Shown here in pieces: positions 1-11,369 of a stretch of 64,000 nucleotides of DNA. Every line of letters starts with the position of its first letter. The first letter of the stretch is position 1. A program made the position numbers and the translations under genes. Source of the DNA: Mangifera indica (Eukaryota > Streptophyta > Magnoliopsida > Sapindales > Anacardiaceae); contig NC_058150.1 of assembly GCF_011075055.1 (NCBI RefSeq), positions 1,984,001 through 2,048,000 of the forward strand, written 5' to 3'. The notes beneath the pieces were generated by a model that saw only the letters and a program-made list of their open reading frames with translations, had not been told where the DNA came from and ran no database searches.

Positions 1-395
1 GCCCCTTTGAGTTCATGTAAAAAGACAAAACCACCCTCGCAAATGATTCATTCCAACTATTTTTATAATTATCCATATCTAAGGTTTTTAAGTAATGTTA
101 TTAAGTATCCGGTTGAATATTTAGTTAATTTATTTTTAATTTAAAATTATATGATATTATATTATTTAAATATTTAAAATTAAATATATAAAATAAATAT
201 TATTAAAAAATAATAGATCAACGTTGATTAATTTAATTAAATAATTAGATATTATTTTATTATTAATTTATTTTAAAATCATGAGTAATCCACGGCGCGC
301 GAGAAGACGGATTGGTTGGGGCACAGGGAAGGGCATGGGAAGGGAATGGTGCTAATGTTATATTGATCGTTAATAATATAAATAGCATTAACATC
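1..395. other. AT-rich upstream spacer
   Basis: No gene is visible. Positions 110-270 are a very AT-rich stretch that looks like a worn copy of the palindromic MITE family found throughout the window. From about 290 the base composition becomes more balanced, consistent with the promoter of the gene to the right. Confidence 0.4.
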
Positions 396-399
396 GCTC

Positions 400-1027
400 T
401 CCTTTAAACGCTGAAGCCTGATGCCACTTCATCAAGTCAGATTCCGACCGCCACCGCTTTCTTTGCTCTTACAAACACCTCTTAACTTCTTGTCTTTCTC
501 TCTGCTTCTTTTATCTATCTGCCCATCTCTTTTTCTTCTTGTTTTTTGAACAATAGTACTACACTCTTTCTGCATTTATCAGGTACATCTCATCACCATG
601 TTTTTAATTTTTTAGTAGTTTTTTTTTTTTTTGTGGAATCTCGATTTCATCATATATTCTTTCAATTTCTTATTTATCTAGTCAACCTTTTTACTTTTTT
701 CTCCTGGTTTATTCATATCAACTGATTTTGATTGCTTATATGACTTCACGTCATGGTGCTATTGAATAATCGGCAGATGGGTTTGGCCTTTTGATTAATT
801 TATTTCATACTTTATTCGTACTTTTTATGTGTATCTTTTTTAGTTGTGTATGAATTTGAATTACACTTAAACCTGTCAAGTTTTTGTTTTTTTTGGCCAT
901 TCTGGTTAATATTGTTTAAGTTTTGTTGAACAATGAATACACTCTCTGCAGTAAGATGCTAAGAATTTGAAGTGGAATGGGGCTACATAGTCTCGAAATC
1001 AATGATCTATAGAGATTTATTATGAAG
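400..1027 (+). other. predicted non-coding 5' exons of the basic-region gene
   Basis: A pyrimidine-rich leader at about 400-582 ends before a GT donor at 583. A second short exon at 952-1027 lies between an AG at 950-951 and a GTAAG donor at 1028. Neither has a useful start codon. They are inferred 5' UTR exons of the gene whose coding exon opens after the AG at 2987-2988. The first boundary is uncertain and there is no transcript evidence here. Confidence 0.45.
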
Positions 1028-2988
1028 GTAAGAAACCTTGATTAAGTTTTAGAATAATCTTTCCAACATTTTAATGACTGGGTTTAGAAACTAATATATT
1101 TGATAGGGGTGAACTATTAAAAAGTTGGAGAATTTAATCATATTCGAGGTTTCATGTTAGACACCTTAATGTTATTTAGGAATATTATTTATAATATTTA
1201 ATAAAGAATAAAGAGATTAGGAATAAAGGGTGTTAGGAATAGTTACTTAGGAATAAGGAGTTTAGGAAATGAAGGGTTGATTAGGGATGGTAGTAGAAAT
1301 TGAATAAGGAAAATATGAGATGTGGAATTTGAATAATGAAAATATCCATTTATTTATGAATATTATTTATTAGGATTATTTAGGAAGTATTTGATTGGGA
1401 TTCATGTTAGGAAATTCAATTATACAAGTGAGCATTGTAAGGGCTGAAAGGGGACAATTTCAAAGAGAATTGTTTTTATTCAATAAACTATTTCTTAATT
1501 TCAATTTTCCTTTTATTAATTGGTTGAATTTATCGCAAAACCTAGTGTCGCAACATTACAGCATGAGTACTACAAAGTTTTTCCCCAACATGTAGTCTAA
1601 TTATCAAATGAACTAATTTGGAAAACAAGATAAAGTGAACTCTTGAAGGTAATAGTTTAGTCAAATCACCTAGCTATATGATAATATCCATGTTCCAAAT
1701 TTTAATTTTCTGGATCTCTTTTGTTTTTACCTGAAGGTGGAAATATGCTTTCTAATTTGCTTAATACTTAAGATTTACAAGTCCCATTTATTTTTACAGC
1801 ACGTATGGCGGAGGATAGATAATAGTTTTCATCACGGATTATTTTCCGGATAGTGTTCTGGTATTGTAAAATTGATCATTTTCATGGGGAATGAATTTAA
1901 ACAGTAACTCTATTAAAAGCTGTCTATATTTATTTACCATCTTTATTAATAAATAAGACCTTATTTCCTTGTCCAGTGTTAAGAGTATCAATGAATCCTA
2001 CAATGTTGCAATCAGTAAACATGTGAGGTGTTGAATACACCTGGCTATGCACAAGATAATTGGCAACTCCTAGATGAAAACTGAGTCATTTATAATTGTG
2101 ATTCTGTCTAATCTAGTGCATATACTTGTTGATTGATCGTAGTTCAGAAATTTGAAGGATGATAGTAGTAAAATATGAATTTATGGCTGCCTAGTGCTGT
2201 ATTAGAATTAAAATAATAGTTCGAAAAGAAATTTTGAGGGGGGATGAGTTTCTATCTGTTCAGTGAGATGCTGAGGAAAAGACAAAATTTTTTAGATTTC
2301 TGAGGTTCACCTGGAAGAAAATTTGTACCCATAAAAAGTATATCTAATATTTTAGTTCTACAAAAAAATATACTTCAGAGTTGTTCTCTGTCACATGTTC
2401 AAATGGCATCTCTTTTGAAGTCTTAATAGTTTTTTATTCTGTATCCCATTTCTGAGAACCTTATTCTATTATCAATGGAGCGAAAAAGAAAAGAAAGTTT
2501 AGTATATGATCCTTCAAGTGGATTCTCATTGTTCACCCCATATACTGCATTTGATATTATAACCTTTTTTGAGCATATCAGATAAATAAATTGCTTAAAT
2601 TGCATTTACCATAAATCAAAGTTTTTCATAAGAAGTTGCATAAAGTTCTCATACCATCAAAGATTCACTCTGACAAAAAGGGCTGGATAAAGAACTGTTC
2701 AGTTTCTAGAATATTGTCGTTTGAAAATCCTTGATAATGTGATTTTGGATAGATATGTTATTAAACCACATTCCATATGTTTTCCAGTCAGTCAGTTCAA
2801 AAATATTACATTGGTCATTGAACTAAAATTTAGTGCTACCAAATCTGAAGTTAAGTTTGTGAAACTGGAAAACATGCAGAGTGTGGCTTGGATTTTTTCC
2901 TTTCATTCATGTGGATGTTGAACACGATACAAAATGGAAGTAGAATTTGTATGACTGCTGCTGGAACACGGTTTAGTTGTTCTTGCAG
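1028..2988 (+). other. long 5' UTR intron, no gene inside
   Basis: This stretch is flanked by a GTAAG donor at 1028 and a pyrimidine-rich AG acceptor at 2987-2988. It holds only short, composition-type ORFs on both strands, so I read it as a roughly 2-kb intron in the 5' UTR. Confidence 0.45.
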
Positions 2989-3007
2989 ATGCTGATCATT
3001 TTATGCA

Positions 3008-3526
3008 ATGGAAAACAGGCAAAGTATGAATGCTGTGGGTGCACATGATGGTATAATGATGAACTCTCTTGACCAAAGAAATCATAACAAAAGTCGTAAT
3101 GACATTATGGCTCGTCGGCTGAGGAATCGAGAACGGCAACGTAGATATAGAGCTCGGAAACGCGTTGAAGCAGACTTGAAGAAATCTACTGTTATAAATC
3201 AGTCACTGACCCCTCAAGTTGATCAGCAACTAAATGCAAGTCTTAGCAATTTTATAGACCGAGTTTACTGTAAACGAAATTGGAAAAAGGATGCAAGAAG
3301 TGCCTCGACATTTCAGAGTCAAGGAGATACCATTAATGGTTCTCTTCTGAAGCCTGCTCTTAACCACAGTGCTGATAGCCATACACTTTCACCCTCTGGA
3401 AACAAGGAAGAAACACCACTAGAAAATAAATTCTGCGCTTCACGGGGCATGGTTAATATTGAAACAAATAAAACAAAGTTGGGGCGTAGAGATTGGAAAG
3501 CAGAGGCAAGAAATAAGAAAAGCTAA
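3008..3526 (+). CDS. small nuclear-type protein with a bZIP-like basic region
   Basis: 172 residues in one exon. The exon opens at 2989 after an AG acceptor, and the first in-frame ATG is at 3008. Residues 36-54 are a dense Arg-rich segment (RRLRNRERQRRYRARKR) like the DNA-contacting half of a bZIP, but no leucine heptads follow, so dimerisation by a zipper is not supported. Two similar short motifs recur: KRNWKKDAR at residues 89-97 and RRDWKAEAR near 160-168. The rest is Ser/Asn-rich and probably disordered. Basic composition suggests a nuclear, nucleic-acid-binding role; this is inference. I do not recognise a named family. The stop is followed by untranslated sequence and I saw no further coding exon, although a spliced C-terminal extension cannot be excluded. 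Confidence 0.7.
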   Translation: MENRQSMNAVGAHDGIMMNSLDQRNHNKSRNDIMARRLRNRERQRRYRARKRVEADLKKSTVINQSLTPQVDQQLNASLSNFIDRVYCKRNWKKDARSASTFQSQGDTINGSLLKPALNHSADSHTLSPSGNKEETPLENKFCASRGMVNIETNKTKLGRRDWKAEARNKKS

Positions 3527-3529
3527 CGT

Positions 3530-4411
3530 GGTTAGTGCCAAGATGTTGAAAAAAATGAACACGTATAAAGGAATTGGATGTCTCCTGACACCTGACTGCA
3601 TAGCTAATAGAGCTTACAGTGTCGCGGTAAGTAAGTTTGTTATGGTTTCAGGAAGAACCTCTGTTGTTATGTTTGTGGTAATATTTACATAATTTTATCG
3701 TGTTTGAGATGAAAAATGGGAATCAATATATGCACTGGTCAGGGTTTACACTGTGGTAGATGAGTTTTGAAAATGCTATGAACATGGTGTTGGTTATGGC
3801 ATATGTTTCAACATCTTGTTCTTTCTGGACATCAAGCAGAAGTTTCCATATTTTCTCCTGATTGGCAATTGGAGATCTTTGCTGATTCTTTACGCCTGTA
3901 ATCAAACTTAAAAACCACCTCTTATAAATCACCATGTTTTTTAGCTACCCTTTTGTGTAGCCAGCCTCCATGGGCAGGGCTTTGCCATTGAAGAGAAATT
4001 GAATGAGGTATGAAAATGTACTGTTCTTCTGTTAACCAATAAACCCAATGCTTGTTGCTGAAAGATAGGGGCTAATTACAGGGAGAAGTTGGTGTAGTCC
4101 ATAAAATAAAAGAGAAGCTCACCAATTGAAAGAACAAACTACTATGAATATTTAGATGACCATCATAATTTTTTCCTTGAATTAATTAACAAGGCCATGT
4201 ACAAAATGTAATATTTAAATTTTCATGAAAACCTTTAGAAGTTTCAAAATACTTGAAATGTCATACATTCTTAATCAGTAGAGCTTTCGAAATTAATTTC
4301 ATTAGAGTAACAAGTCTTTCTCCCTTGAGTGACAAATCTCAATGGATAAAATTGTTTGGTATGGATTTCAGAACCAGAGTCTAGCTAATATATAGTAGGT
4401 TATTGAACTTT
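3530..4411. other. 3' flank and spacer
   Basis: The start of this stretch is presumably the 3' UTR of the upstream gene. The remainder is AT-rich with short shadow ORFs only. No gene or element was recognised. Confidence 0.3.
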
Positions 4412-4653
4412 ATTAAATGTCCAATAAATTTTAAAACCCACTCTAATATTGTCTAGTTAGTGAATAATCTTTTAACTGTATTGGGTAATTTAAACTAATC
4501 TTTATACTCTCGTCTCACTAATCAATTACCCCATTAAATATCCAATAAACTTTAAAACTCGTATTAATATTGACTAATTAAATCATAATTTTTTAAGTAT
4601 ATTGGGTAATTTAAACTAATCTTTATATTTTTATTATACTATTTAATTATCTG
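4412..4653. repeat. two-copy tandem duplication, about 121 bp
   Basis: Copies start at 4412 and 4533. Both begin ATTAAATRTCCAATAAA and share TATTGGGTAATTTAAACTAA about 90 bases later. They are clearly diverged, so the duplication is not recent. Confidence 0.75.
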
Positions 4654-4796
4654 TTTTTGTTAAACTAAAATTATAATTAATGTTAAGACGGAAAAAAATT
4701 TTAACACAAAAGGGAAAGAAATGGTAATAAGATTACAGTATATTCACACAAATTTTTGTTTAGCATAATGTGAACAACACAGCACAAATTTTTGTT

Positions 4797-4966
4797 TAGT
4801 ACTATATGAACAACACGCCCCTCTCAACTAGAACTAGAATTTCAATCTTCCATTTGTGAACTTCTTAGGTTTACCCTTTTATAGTATTATATGAACGACA
4901 CACCCCTCTCAACTAAAACTGGAATTTCAATCTTCCATTTGTAAACTTCTTAGGTTTACCCTTATA
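4797..4966. repeat. two-copy tandem duplication, 85 bp
   Basis: The units 4797-4881 and 4882-4966 are nearly identical, differing at only a handful of positions. Each starts TAGTAYTATATGAAC and contains ATTTCAATCTTCCATTTGT. They lie just downstream of the 3' end of the small minus-strand gene at 5094-5450. A partial third unit (the ACAAATTTTTGTTTAG stretch) is doubled immediately upstream. Confidence 0.85.
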
Positions 4967-5093
4967 TCGAAGTCACAATTTATCTACAAAAAATTAAAAA
5001 TAAAACGTATAGAGAAACCCAAAAACGACTGAAACTGGAAGAGAAGGTGGCAACCAGCCATTAACCATGATAGAAAAATATATTATAATTTTA

Positions 5094-5450
5094 TTAATAA
5101 TCAATCTCCTCGTCCTGAGTTGGTGTTGTCTTAATTCTGAATGCATTTCTTTTTCTGAAATCCTCAAAGCTCCAATCCCTTCTCATTCCTGGGCTTCTCA
5201 CCAACCTGGGGCTGTTATCTTCAAACGTCACGACTTTTGGGCGACGAATCTTCTTCAGCTTTTCAGAAGAAACTAGCTCCATCGACAATGGAGTCACAGG
5301 CTCTCTTATTTGCTCGCATGGCGCTGAAGCTAACTTTCCCGACCATTTCCTCTCAACGTTTACTCTAAATATTTTCTTGGAAGGCTGATGATCATAGTGA
5401 CTTAAGTTCCCTTCAGAATCGGTCCGGCAAGTCAGGCAACTGAGAGTCAT
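5094..5450 (-). CDS. small conserved-type plant protein, function unknown
   Basis: 118 residues with an ATG start, in one exon. It opens with a Cys pair (LSCLTC) at residues 3-8. It has a basic middle (about residues 23-36 and 63-73) and a C-terminal segment SPRLVRSPGMRRDWSFEDF at about residues 80-98. From memory, this PRLVRSxGMRRDWSFEDL-type ending recurs in a family of small uncharacterised plant proteins, which is why I call it real rather than a shadow; I cannot confirm this without a search. There is no signal peptide or membrane segment. It stands alone between AT-rich spacers. Confidence 0.7.
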   Translation of the reverse strand: MTLSCLTCRTDSEGNLSHYDHQPSKKIFRVNVERKWSGKLASAPCEQIREPVTPLSMELVSSEKLKKIRRPKVVTFEDNSPRLVRSPGMRRDWSFEDFRKRNAFRIKTTPTQDEEIDY

Positions 5451-5699
5451 TGTGGCAGTGGTGTCAATTATATTTACACTATTTCTTCAGGTGAAGAGAA
5501 GAAAAGAATTGAAAGGGGTGTGAAGCTCAACATGAGCGTACAATGCAGGCAATTAAAAGAGAAGAAGAGAGGAACAAAATTTTAGTGATAAGATCTGATG
5601 AGTATTTTGTTGGGAGAGAGAATAATCACCATTGCTAATTTTGATTATTTCCGCAAACACAGCTTAACCGATTCTAAATATGTCCTTAATCTATCATTA

Positions 5700-6355
5700 G
5701 TGCACGGGATTTGATTGGATAGAGAGAAATATTTATTTGTTTATTTTAGTTATTAAACTTGTAACTTGACAAAATGGTAAACACAAAACTCATATTAATG
5801 TTATAAATAGGAATGGTAACGACACCGTGTAAGAGATGGATGATCTAATTTTTATCTCCGTCCCAATAAAGAAAACTTTTTTCTGTTTATGTCTTGACCT
5901 CGATACAAGGGTAACAAAAAATCTTCATACCATTCTCATGGAAAAAAAATTTCTCTTCTTTCCGTTCCCATCTTTCCGGGGATAATTGTTTTCTCATTTT
6001 TGCTAAAACAAATTAAAATATTTATTAAATATTAAGATATTTTTGTAATAATTCAAAATTTTTTTAAGTTTTTTACTATTTTAGGGTTTATGGAATATTT
6101 AAAGAAAATAACAGATTAAGAAGAAAATAGGTCAAAGATATATTTACCATATTCTTATTTTATCCCTGATTAAAAGGATTTTAACTGTTTCTGTTTATAT
6201 CTAAGAATCTCTTTCCTATTCACAAATTGACAACCCAATTTTAGAGTCATGTGATTGAGTTAGATTTCATGTAGAGAATACATTACCTACTCTGCTTTCT
6301 TGATGTATTTATAGAATAAATTTATGAAATTATTAAAAATTGAAACAAAAACATA
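5700..6355. other. AT-rich spacer
   Basis: No coding sequence, RNA gene or recognisable element was seen. Short homopolymer runs only. Confidence 0.3.
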
Positions 6356-6775
6356 GGTTTTTAAAATTAGATCGAATTATTCGATTCTATCAATTGAATC
6401 ATAAATTAGTGTATAATTTTATCTAGTTTTATAATTTGATTTACTTTATATATAAATATTAATTTATTTAAAACTTGATAAATTTATTGAACCGAAAAAA
6501 CTATTTAAACTCAATAATATGTAATTAATTTTTTTATTTATATATCAAAATATCAATTATTTACTTAATATATCTAAAATTATATATTATATATTTTAAA
6601 TATTTTATATTTAACAAATATAATAAATATTTAATATTATTAAATATATATATATAATAATTTTATAATAAATTAAATTGATTAGTGGTGTAATTAAATA
6701 GATACAATTATATATTAATAAAATAATTAATTTAATTATTAAATTAATAAAATAATCAATTCAATTATTGATCCG
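6356..6775. repeat. dispersed AT-rich repeat, copy 1 (about 400 bp)
   Basis: This copy is recognisably the same sequence, in the same orientation, as about 21040-21430. Shared landmarks in the same order are TTAATTTATTTAAAA, GTAATTAATTTTTTTATTTA, ATAATAAATATTTAATATTA, and AATAATC(A/G)ATTCAATTA at the end. No coding capacity was seen. It is probably a non-autonomous transposable element, but no terminal repeats or target duplication could be fixed. Confidence 0.65.
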
Positions 6776-7233
6776 CGGAAATTCCGCGTAAACCTTTGAA
6801 AAGGAAATAATGGTGCAAAAATATAAAATTTGTTTAGAGCGCCGCCCGGTCCCATCCCATCTTACGGCGAATTTAAGACGAGCAAAACGCGCACCGAACA
6901 CATAACTTTGATTGTTTTTAACACACGATTATGCCGAAAATTTGCAACTACACATACTAAATTTCAACGAGAAAAAGCTATATTCAATTGAAGAGAACCT
7001 AATAATGTTCATGTTCAGTTCCTTGACAATTGAAACCGTCTGCATCTGCAAACTAAATTTACACTACAAGCTACTCAAGAACAACAACAAAATATATATG
7101 CTATATATAATAATTACAGAGCCTGCGCAAGCTACCGGGAAGCCTTAAAATGTCCCAGAGCCCTACAACAAATGCAATTTTCATTGAAGCTCTTCTCTAC
7201 TGATGCCAAAGTTAACTTTCCTTCTACCAACTC

Positions 7234-9147
7234 TTATCCAACTTTGGCTGCTAGGATGCTCTTCAGCTGCTCTTGCCTGTAAAACTGACTTCCCATCTTC
7301 ACTGTGGCTTGTTGGATCATCAGTTCATTCACTACTGACATACTGGCGTAATTTACCTCCAAGTCCAGCTCTTTCAAGGCTGCCATTAGCTTGGCTGCAG
7401 GGTGGTTCTTTTTACTTGATTGAATCCTGATCATGGCGTCCAATCCAATAATCTTCACTTCGATTTCCATATCAGTCAATTTACTAGCATGGTTTGACAG
7501 TTTGAGCCCTTGATCAGATGGTGGTGGCCCTGGATGCGAATTGTTACCGCCGCCAAATTCTTTCTTCTTCGATTCCAATTGGTTTTGGAGATCCGCTATA
7601 TCAGCTTCAGCATTTTGAAGCTTGGTTTTAAGCTCATCGATATATGAAATTGCGTCACCCAGAAGTGAAGCTTTATCCATCTTTGAAACATTAGGAACAA
7701 CAGCTCTCAGAGAATAGAACCTCTGATTGAGCTTCTCTCTTCTTTGTCGCTCCGCTTCGACATGATTCAATGGCTCTTCTCTACCATTTGCTGGCTTTCT
7801 CCCTCGTTTACGCGGCTTCTTTTCAGGTTCCACGATCCTGCTACTATCAACCTCCTTAAGGGCAGAAGCCTCAAGATCAGAATAATCAGAATCACCGCCA
7901 CCACTTGATTTTACAACCCCAGAAGACGGCAATTTCACACCAGAAGTAATCGAAAGCACCCCTTCATCGTTACTTCCCCGCGAAGCGGGCGATCTTTTCT
8001 TCTTATTACTCTCCTCTGCTCCGAAATGAGAATTATTCAAAAACAAATTATTCCCACTCCTTTTACTCTCAGCAAAATTTAATATCTCCCCTGATTCGGG
8101 CTTCGACAAATGAGAATTCCCGTTTCTGTTATCATACGCATATTCAGAGAAATTCAATTCTCTCGAGAAAAACGTTTGCGACTGCTGAATTTGCAGTTGC
8201 GGTAAAGAAACTCGGCTTGGATTTTCAGTTAAAGAAGTTATACTAGGGTTCTCAAACGGAATTCCCTTTGAAATCTGCAGATTATTATTACTAACAGAAG
8301 CTGAAACAGAACCCGAGCCGGGACCAGAAACAACCGCAGGCGTTCCTCCTCCGGCAGAGTCTTTGATATCAAACATAGTCGACGTGGGATCATTAATCCA
8401 GGAAGAAGGATCACTTTCTCCTTGATCTGGATTTTGAATGGAAGAAGAAGGCCAAGAACCCAAATCCATACCATTAAAATTAAACAAAAAAAGGACCTTA
8501 CTCATCAGATCCGAGTTCTGAAGAATCACCTCAGTGGAACCCAATTCAACAACGCCATTGGCTAAGGGTATACAAACCATCGTCTGTAACCCGAACGCCT
8601 GTGCTTGTCTAGCCCGCTCACATCCCGAATTCATCAGTCGTTCCGACCCGCAAACCCAAACGGGGCTGCTGCTGAAAAACGCTTGACCCGGGAGCTCGCC
8701 TCCGTTAACGAAAAACGATTGAATCATAGAAACCAAGAAGAACCATTCCGTATCGGTAACTTCTTCGTCAACAGAATAGTCGGTGGTGGCCGTTGATCCA
8801 GAAATCATGGAGTTGAGGTCGCGAAGCACCCTTTTACGGTGCTCCTGCTCAACAGCCGATGATGTTCTGATTTTGGCTTTGCCTTTATCGCCTTCGCCTT
8901 TGTAGTAGCCATCACCCCAGCCCAAAAGGGAACAGCCGGAGTAATCACGAGAGAATTGCCAGAAGATGGCGTAGGTCCAGCTCTCCCGGGCGCCTTCGAT
9001 CAATTGGTGAAGGCGTTGCTGGAGGGTCTCTTGATTGAAGGGCTGAGAGGATGAAGGAAGGTGGGTTTTCGAAGGGTCAGATGTGGATGCAGAGGACTGA
9101 GAAGGAGGCCACATAGCGGTTAAATCGGAGGTCATGAAAGCTTCCAT
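7234..9147 (-). CDS. MYC2: MYC2-type bHLH transcription factor (jasmonate signalling)
   Basis: The intronless frame continues 5' to 9207, giving 657 codons. Residue numbers here count from codon 9207. Family members bind G-box (CACGTG-type) promoters and are held inactive by JAZ repressors until jasmonate appears. Visible parts: an acidic N-terminus; a bHLH-MYC_N/JAZ-interaction and activation region at about 65-245 ([33 protein letters not shown]); a basic nuclear signal at about 463-473; the bHLH at about 480-530 with [16 protein letters not shown] and its E-R contact residues; and an ACT-like dimerisation region at about 579-650. Relatives begin MTDYRL at codon 9207, but here that codon is TTG. 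An in-frame TAA lies 39 bases upstream, so no 5' ATG can replace it. The first in-frame ATG is 9147, giving 637 residues without the first 20. I annotate from that ATG. The domains are intact. Confidence 0.93.
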   Translation of the reverse strand: MEAFMTSDLTAMWPPSQSSASTSDPSKTHLPSSSQPFNQETLQQRLHQLIEGARESWTYAIFWQFSRDYSGCSLLGWGDGYYKGEGDKGKAKIRTSSAVEQEHRKRVLRDLNSMISGSTATTDYSVDEEVTDTEWFFLVSMIQSFFVNGGELPGQAFFSSSPVWVCGSERLMNSGCERARQAQAFGLQTMVCIPLANGVVELGSTEVILQNSDLMSKVLFLFNFNGMDLGSWPSSSIQNPDQGESDPSSWINDPTSTMFDIKDSAGGGTPAVVSGPGSGSVSASVSNNNLQISKGIPFENPSITSLTENPSRVSLPQLQIQQSQTFFSRELNFSEYAYDNRNGNSHLSKPESGEILNFAESKRSGNNLFLNNSHFGAEESNKKKRSPASRGSNDEGVLSITSGVKLPSSGVVKSSGGGDSDYSDLEASALKEVDSSRIVEPEKKPRKRGRKPANGREEPLNHVEAERQRREKLNQRFYSLRAVVPNVSKMDKASLLGDAISYIDELKTKLQNAEADIADLQNQLESKKKEFGGGNNSHPGPPPSDQGLKLSNHASKLTDMEIEVKIIGLDAMIRIQSSKKNHPAAKLMAALKELDLEVNYASMSVVNELMIQQATVKMGSQFYRQEQLKSILAAKVG

Positions 9148-9203
9148 AACAGAAGCGTTGTCGTCGGTCCAAAGATTAATGGTGGGTGGCAGCCGGTAGT
9201 CCG

Positions 9204-9284
9204 TCAAAACAGTGAGTGGGCTGAGGTAGAGAGGGAGATAGCGTTAAGAGAGGAGAGGGAGAGGGGAGTCCATTTAGAGTGCAT
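9204..9284 (-). promoter_or_regulatory. upstream ORF overlapping the expected MYC2 start
   Basis: An ATG at 9284 opens a 26-codon ORF, Ser/Leu-rich, in another frame from the main ORF. It ends with a TGA at 9206-9204 that overlaps the TTG at the expected MYC2 start. A second, 9-codon uORF (9273-9244) is in frame with MYC2 and ends at a TAA 39 bases before the TTG. The 26-codon uORF ends 57 bases before the ATG at 9147, a distance at which reinitiation is plausible. The ORFs are read directly from the sequence; any regulatory role is inference and depends on where transcription starts. Confidence 0.45.
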
Positions 9285-9529
9285 TTGGGTTTGGGATTTT
9301 ATTTGGAGTGAATTTGAGCTGAATTTTAGTTTACGCTAGTGAAAAATCAGAGTGGGTGGTTTCGAGGGAGGAAGATGGACGATTTAATCGGTTAAAAACC
9401 GGCGTTGAGTGAAGTAGAGTTAGCTGACTCAGGTTTAACAATCACATATCCAAATTAATAATAAAGTAAACAAAATTAATAATAAAGTACCCAAATTAAT
9501 AATATCAAAATGGAAAAGTTAATGCCCCC

Positions 9530-10270
9530 TTATATTTTGTTGAACTAACAAAGTTATATTTATTATAAATAAAAAATTTGAATACCTATTTAAGTTTTAA
9601 TTTATTAAGATATATATACAAATTTTCTATTAAGATTAAAAAAATAAATTTATTATTTTATCAGTAATACTAAAATAATTAAAATTATTATCTTTTTTTC
9701 TTCTTTTGTTTAAAAAATTAACATTTTTTTCTTGTAAATTAAGTTTTCAAAATTTTATTTTTTTCTCCTAAAATCTAACCACGTTCTCTGTTGAACGGCC
9801 AACTAATAGTGAAAAAACAAAACAAAGTCATCCAAAAGACGATAATCATTGTCCAAGGATGATGACTATCATCTAAATCTGAACGATATGAGTCATCCAA
9901 ATCTGAACGATATTTCACTGTCCAAATCTTTAAACGATGTTTTGTCATCCAAATTAGGCAACAAGCATCGTCCAACAACCAACTGCATCAGTTGTCAGTG
10001 GCCGGAGGGAGGAGTGAAGAAAAAATTAAGATTTTGGGTCAAAAAAGTTATTTTTTAAAGTTTAAGTATGAGGATTAAATGTTAATTTTTAAAACTTAAG
10101 GAAGAAAAAAGATAAAATATTATATTTTTTAATATTATTATTAAAAATAGTTTTACTCTTATTTTTAATAAAAAAATTTAACATTAGTTTAGATATTGGT
10201 GAATGTTTAGATTTTTCATCTATCACGGGTATATTTTTGAAATTGAACTAAAACTTGCATAAATTATAAT
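9530..10270. repeat. diverged inverted-repeat element (MULE-like family, tentative)
   Basis: The two ends are AT-rich and roughly complementary. They surround a less AT-rich centre (9775-10020) that contains three close copies of a (C)ATCCAAATCTGAACGAT-type word in alternating context. The general plan resembles the better-preserved elements at 13597 and 18816. The terminal GGCC motif is not preserved and the ends are approximate. Confidence 0.4.
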
Positions 10271-11220
10271 CCTTTGCGCTATCAAAATTAATAATAAACA
10301 ATCACATTGTATTTACATAAAAAATATATATTCTCTCTTTTCCGATAATTCACTTGAATGCGTTATCAATCTTATTACCAATAATCTCTCTCCCTCTTTA
10401 GTGACTTCTCAATATGAAAATCACTTATCCTCAAATTGAAAAAATTAAACGACATCACACAACTTTATGATCTGTCAGATAGATTGTTTAGACAAATATC
10501 ATACGAAGCTGGAGGTGCACTAAATCTTTTGTGAGAATAAGCCCCCTTGGTTGTGTTTTGACTGAGGTAAGGTAAAAACAAGGTGAATTCTTTATTTTTG
10601 TATATTATAAGTTTGGAATTGGAAGAGTGTTTTTAGGATTTTAAATTATTTACAGTGTTTAAATTATTCCATCCCCGTCGATTGAACTCGTTCTACATAA
10701 TCCTACATAAAAAAACGAATTTTACACCAATTTTTTGATAAAATTTGATAGCCAAACAAAACCCATTTCTTCCATGAAACACAAATCCAGCTATTTAAGT
10801 CATGACGGAGGCTGTTATATAGCTTATCCCAAGGCTGATACATGCAAACACTTGCTCAAAATTGGAATAGTTATCATCAAAAGCTCTACAACCAAATGAG
10901 AAATGACGATGACGACCACGACATCAAAGAAGAGGAGAGGTTGCCACCGGTAGCTGGGCAAGAAGAGAATTGCAAGAAGAAGCTGTTGTCATCAATGGGT
11001 GGGCAAGAAGAGGCTTGTCAGAGCTGATAGAAAGTCGAGGCGACAAGGACGAGCATTTAAAATTGGATGGTATTGGTTGGGAATTAAAAATCTATCAAAA
11101 ATATAAAAAATTAATCTTTTTAAGTTTACTTCAAAATATATATTCACCCGCTTCAAACAGTAAAAAATCTTCAACACTTTTCCAATTAATCGGCTCTCCG
11201 CAATGTTAAAACTTTAAAAC
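10271..11220. other. gene-free spacer
   Basis: No recognisable gene. The reading frames at 10842-11209 are short, low in complexity (Asp/Glu/Lys-rich) and overlap each other. I treat them as non-coding. Confidence 0.3.
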
Positions 11221-11227
11221 GATATTT

Positions 11228-11365
11228 AATTTTATTGTATATATATAATATTATTATATAATTAGATATTATTTTATTTTTAATTTAAAATTATTTAATA
11301 ATATATATTAAATATATATTTATTTATAAATTAAAAATAAATATATATAATTTTATTAATAAATA
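11228..11365. repeat. palindromic AT-rich MITE
   Basis: A copy of the window-wide foldback family. It has an ATAATATTATTATATAATTA arm, a TATTTTATTTTTAATTTAAA core, and an opposite arm ending in TATATATAATTTTATTAAT. Confidence 0.65.
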
Positions 11366-11369
11366 AAAA

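Noticed and set aside
7203..7430. Plus-strand frame of 75 codons
   Set aside because: Shadow of the C-terminal coding region of the MYC2-type gene.
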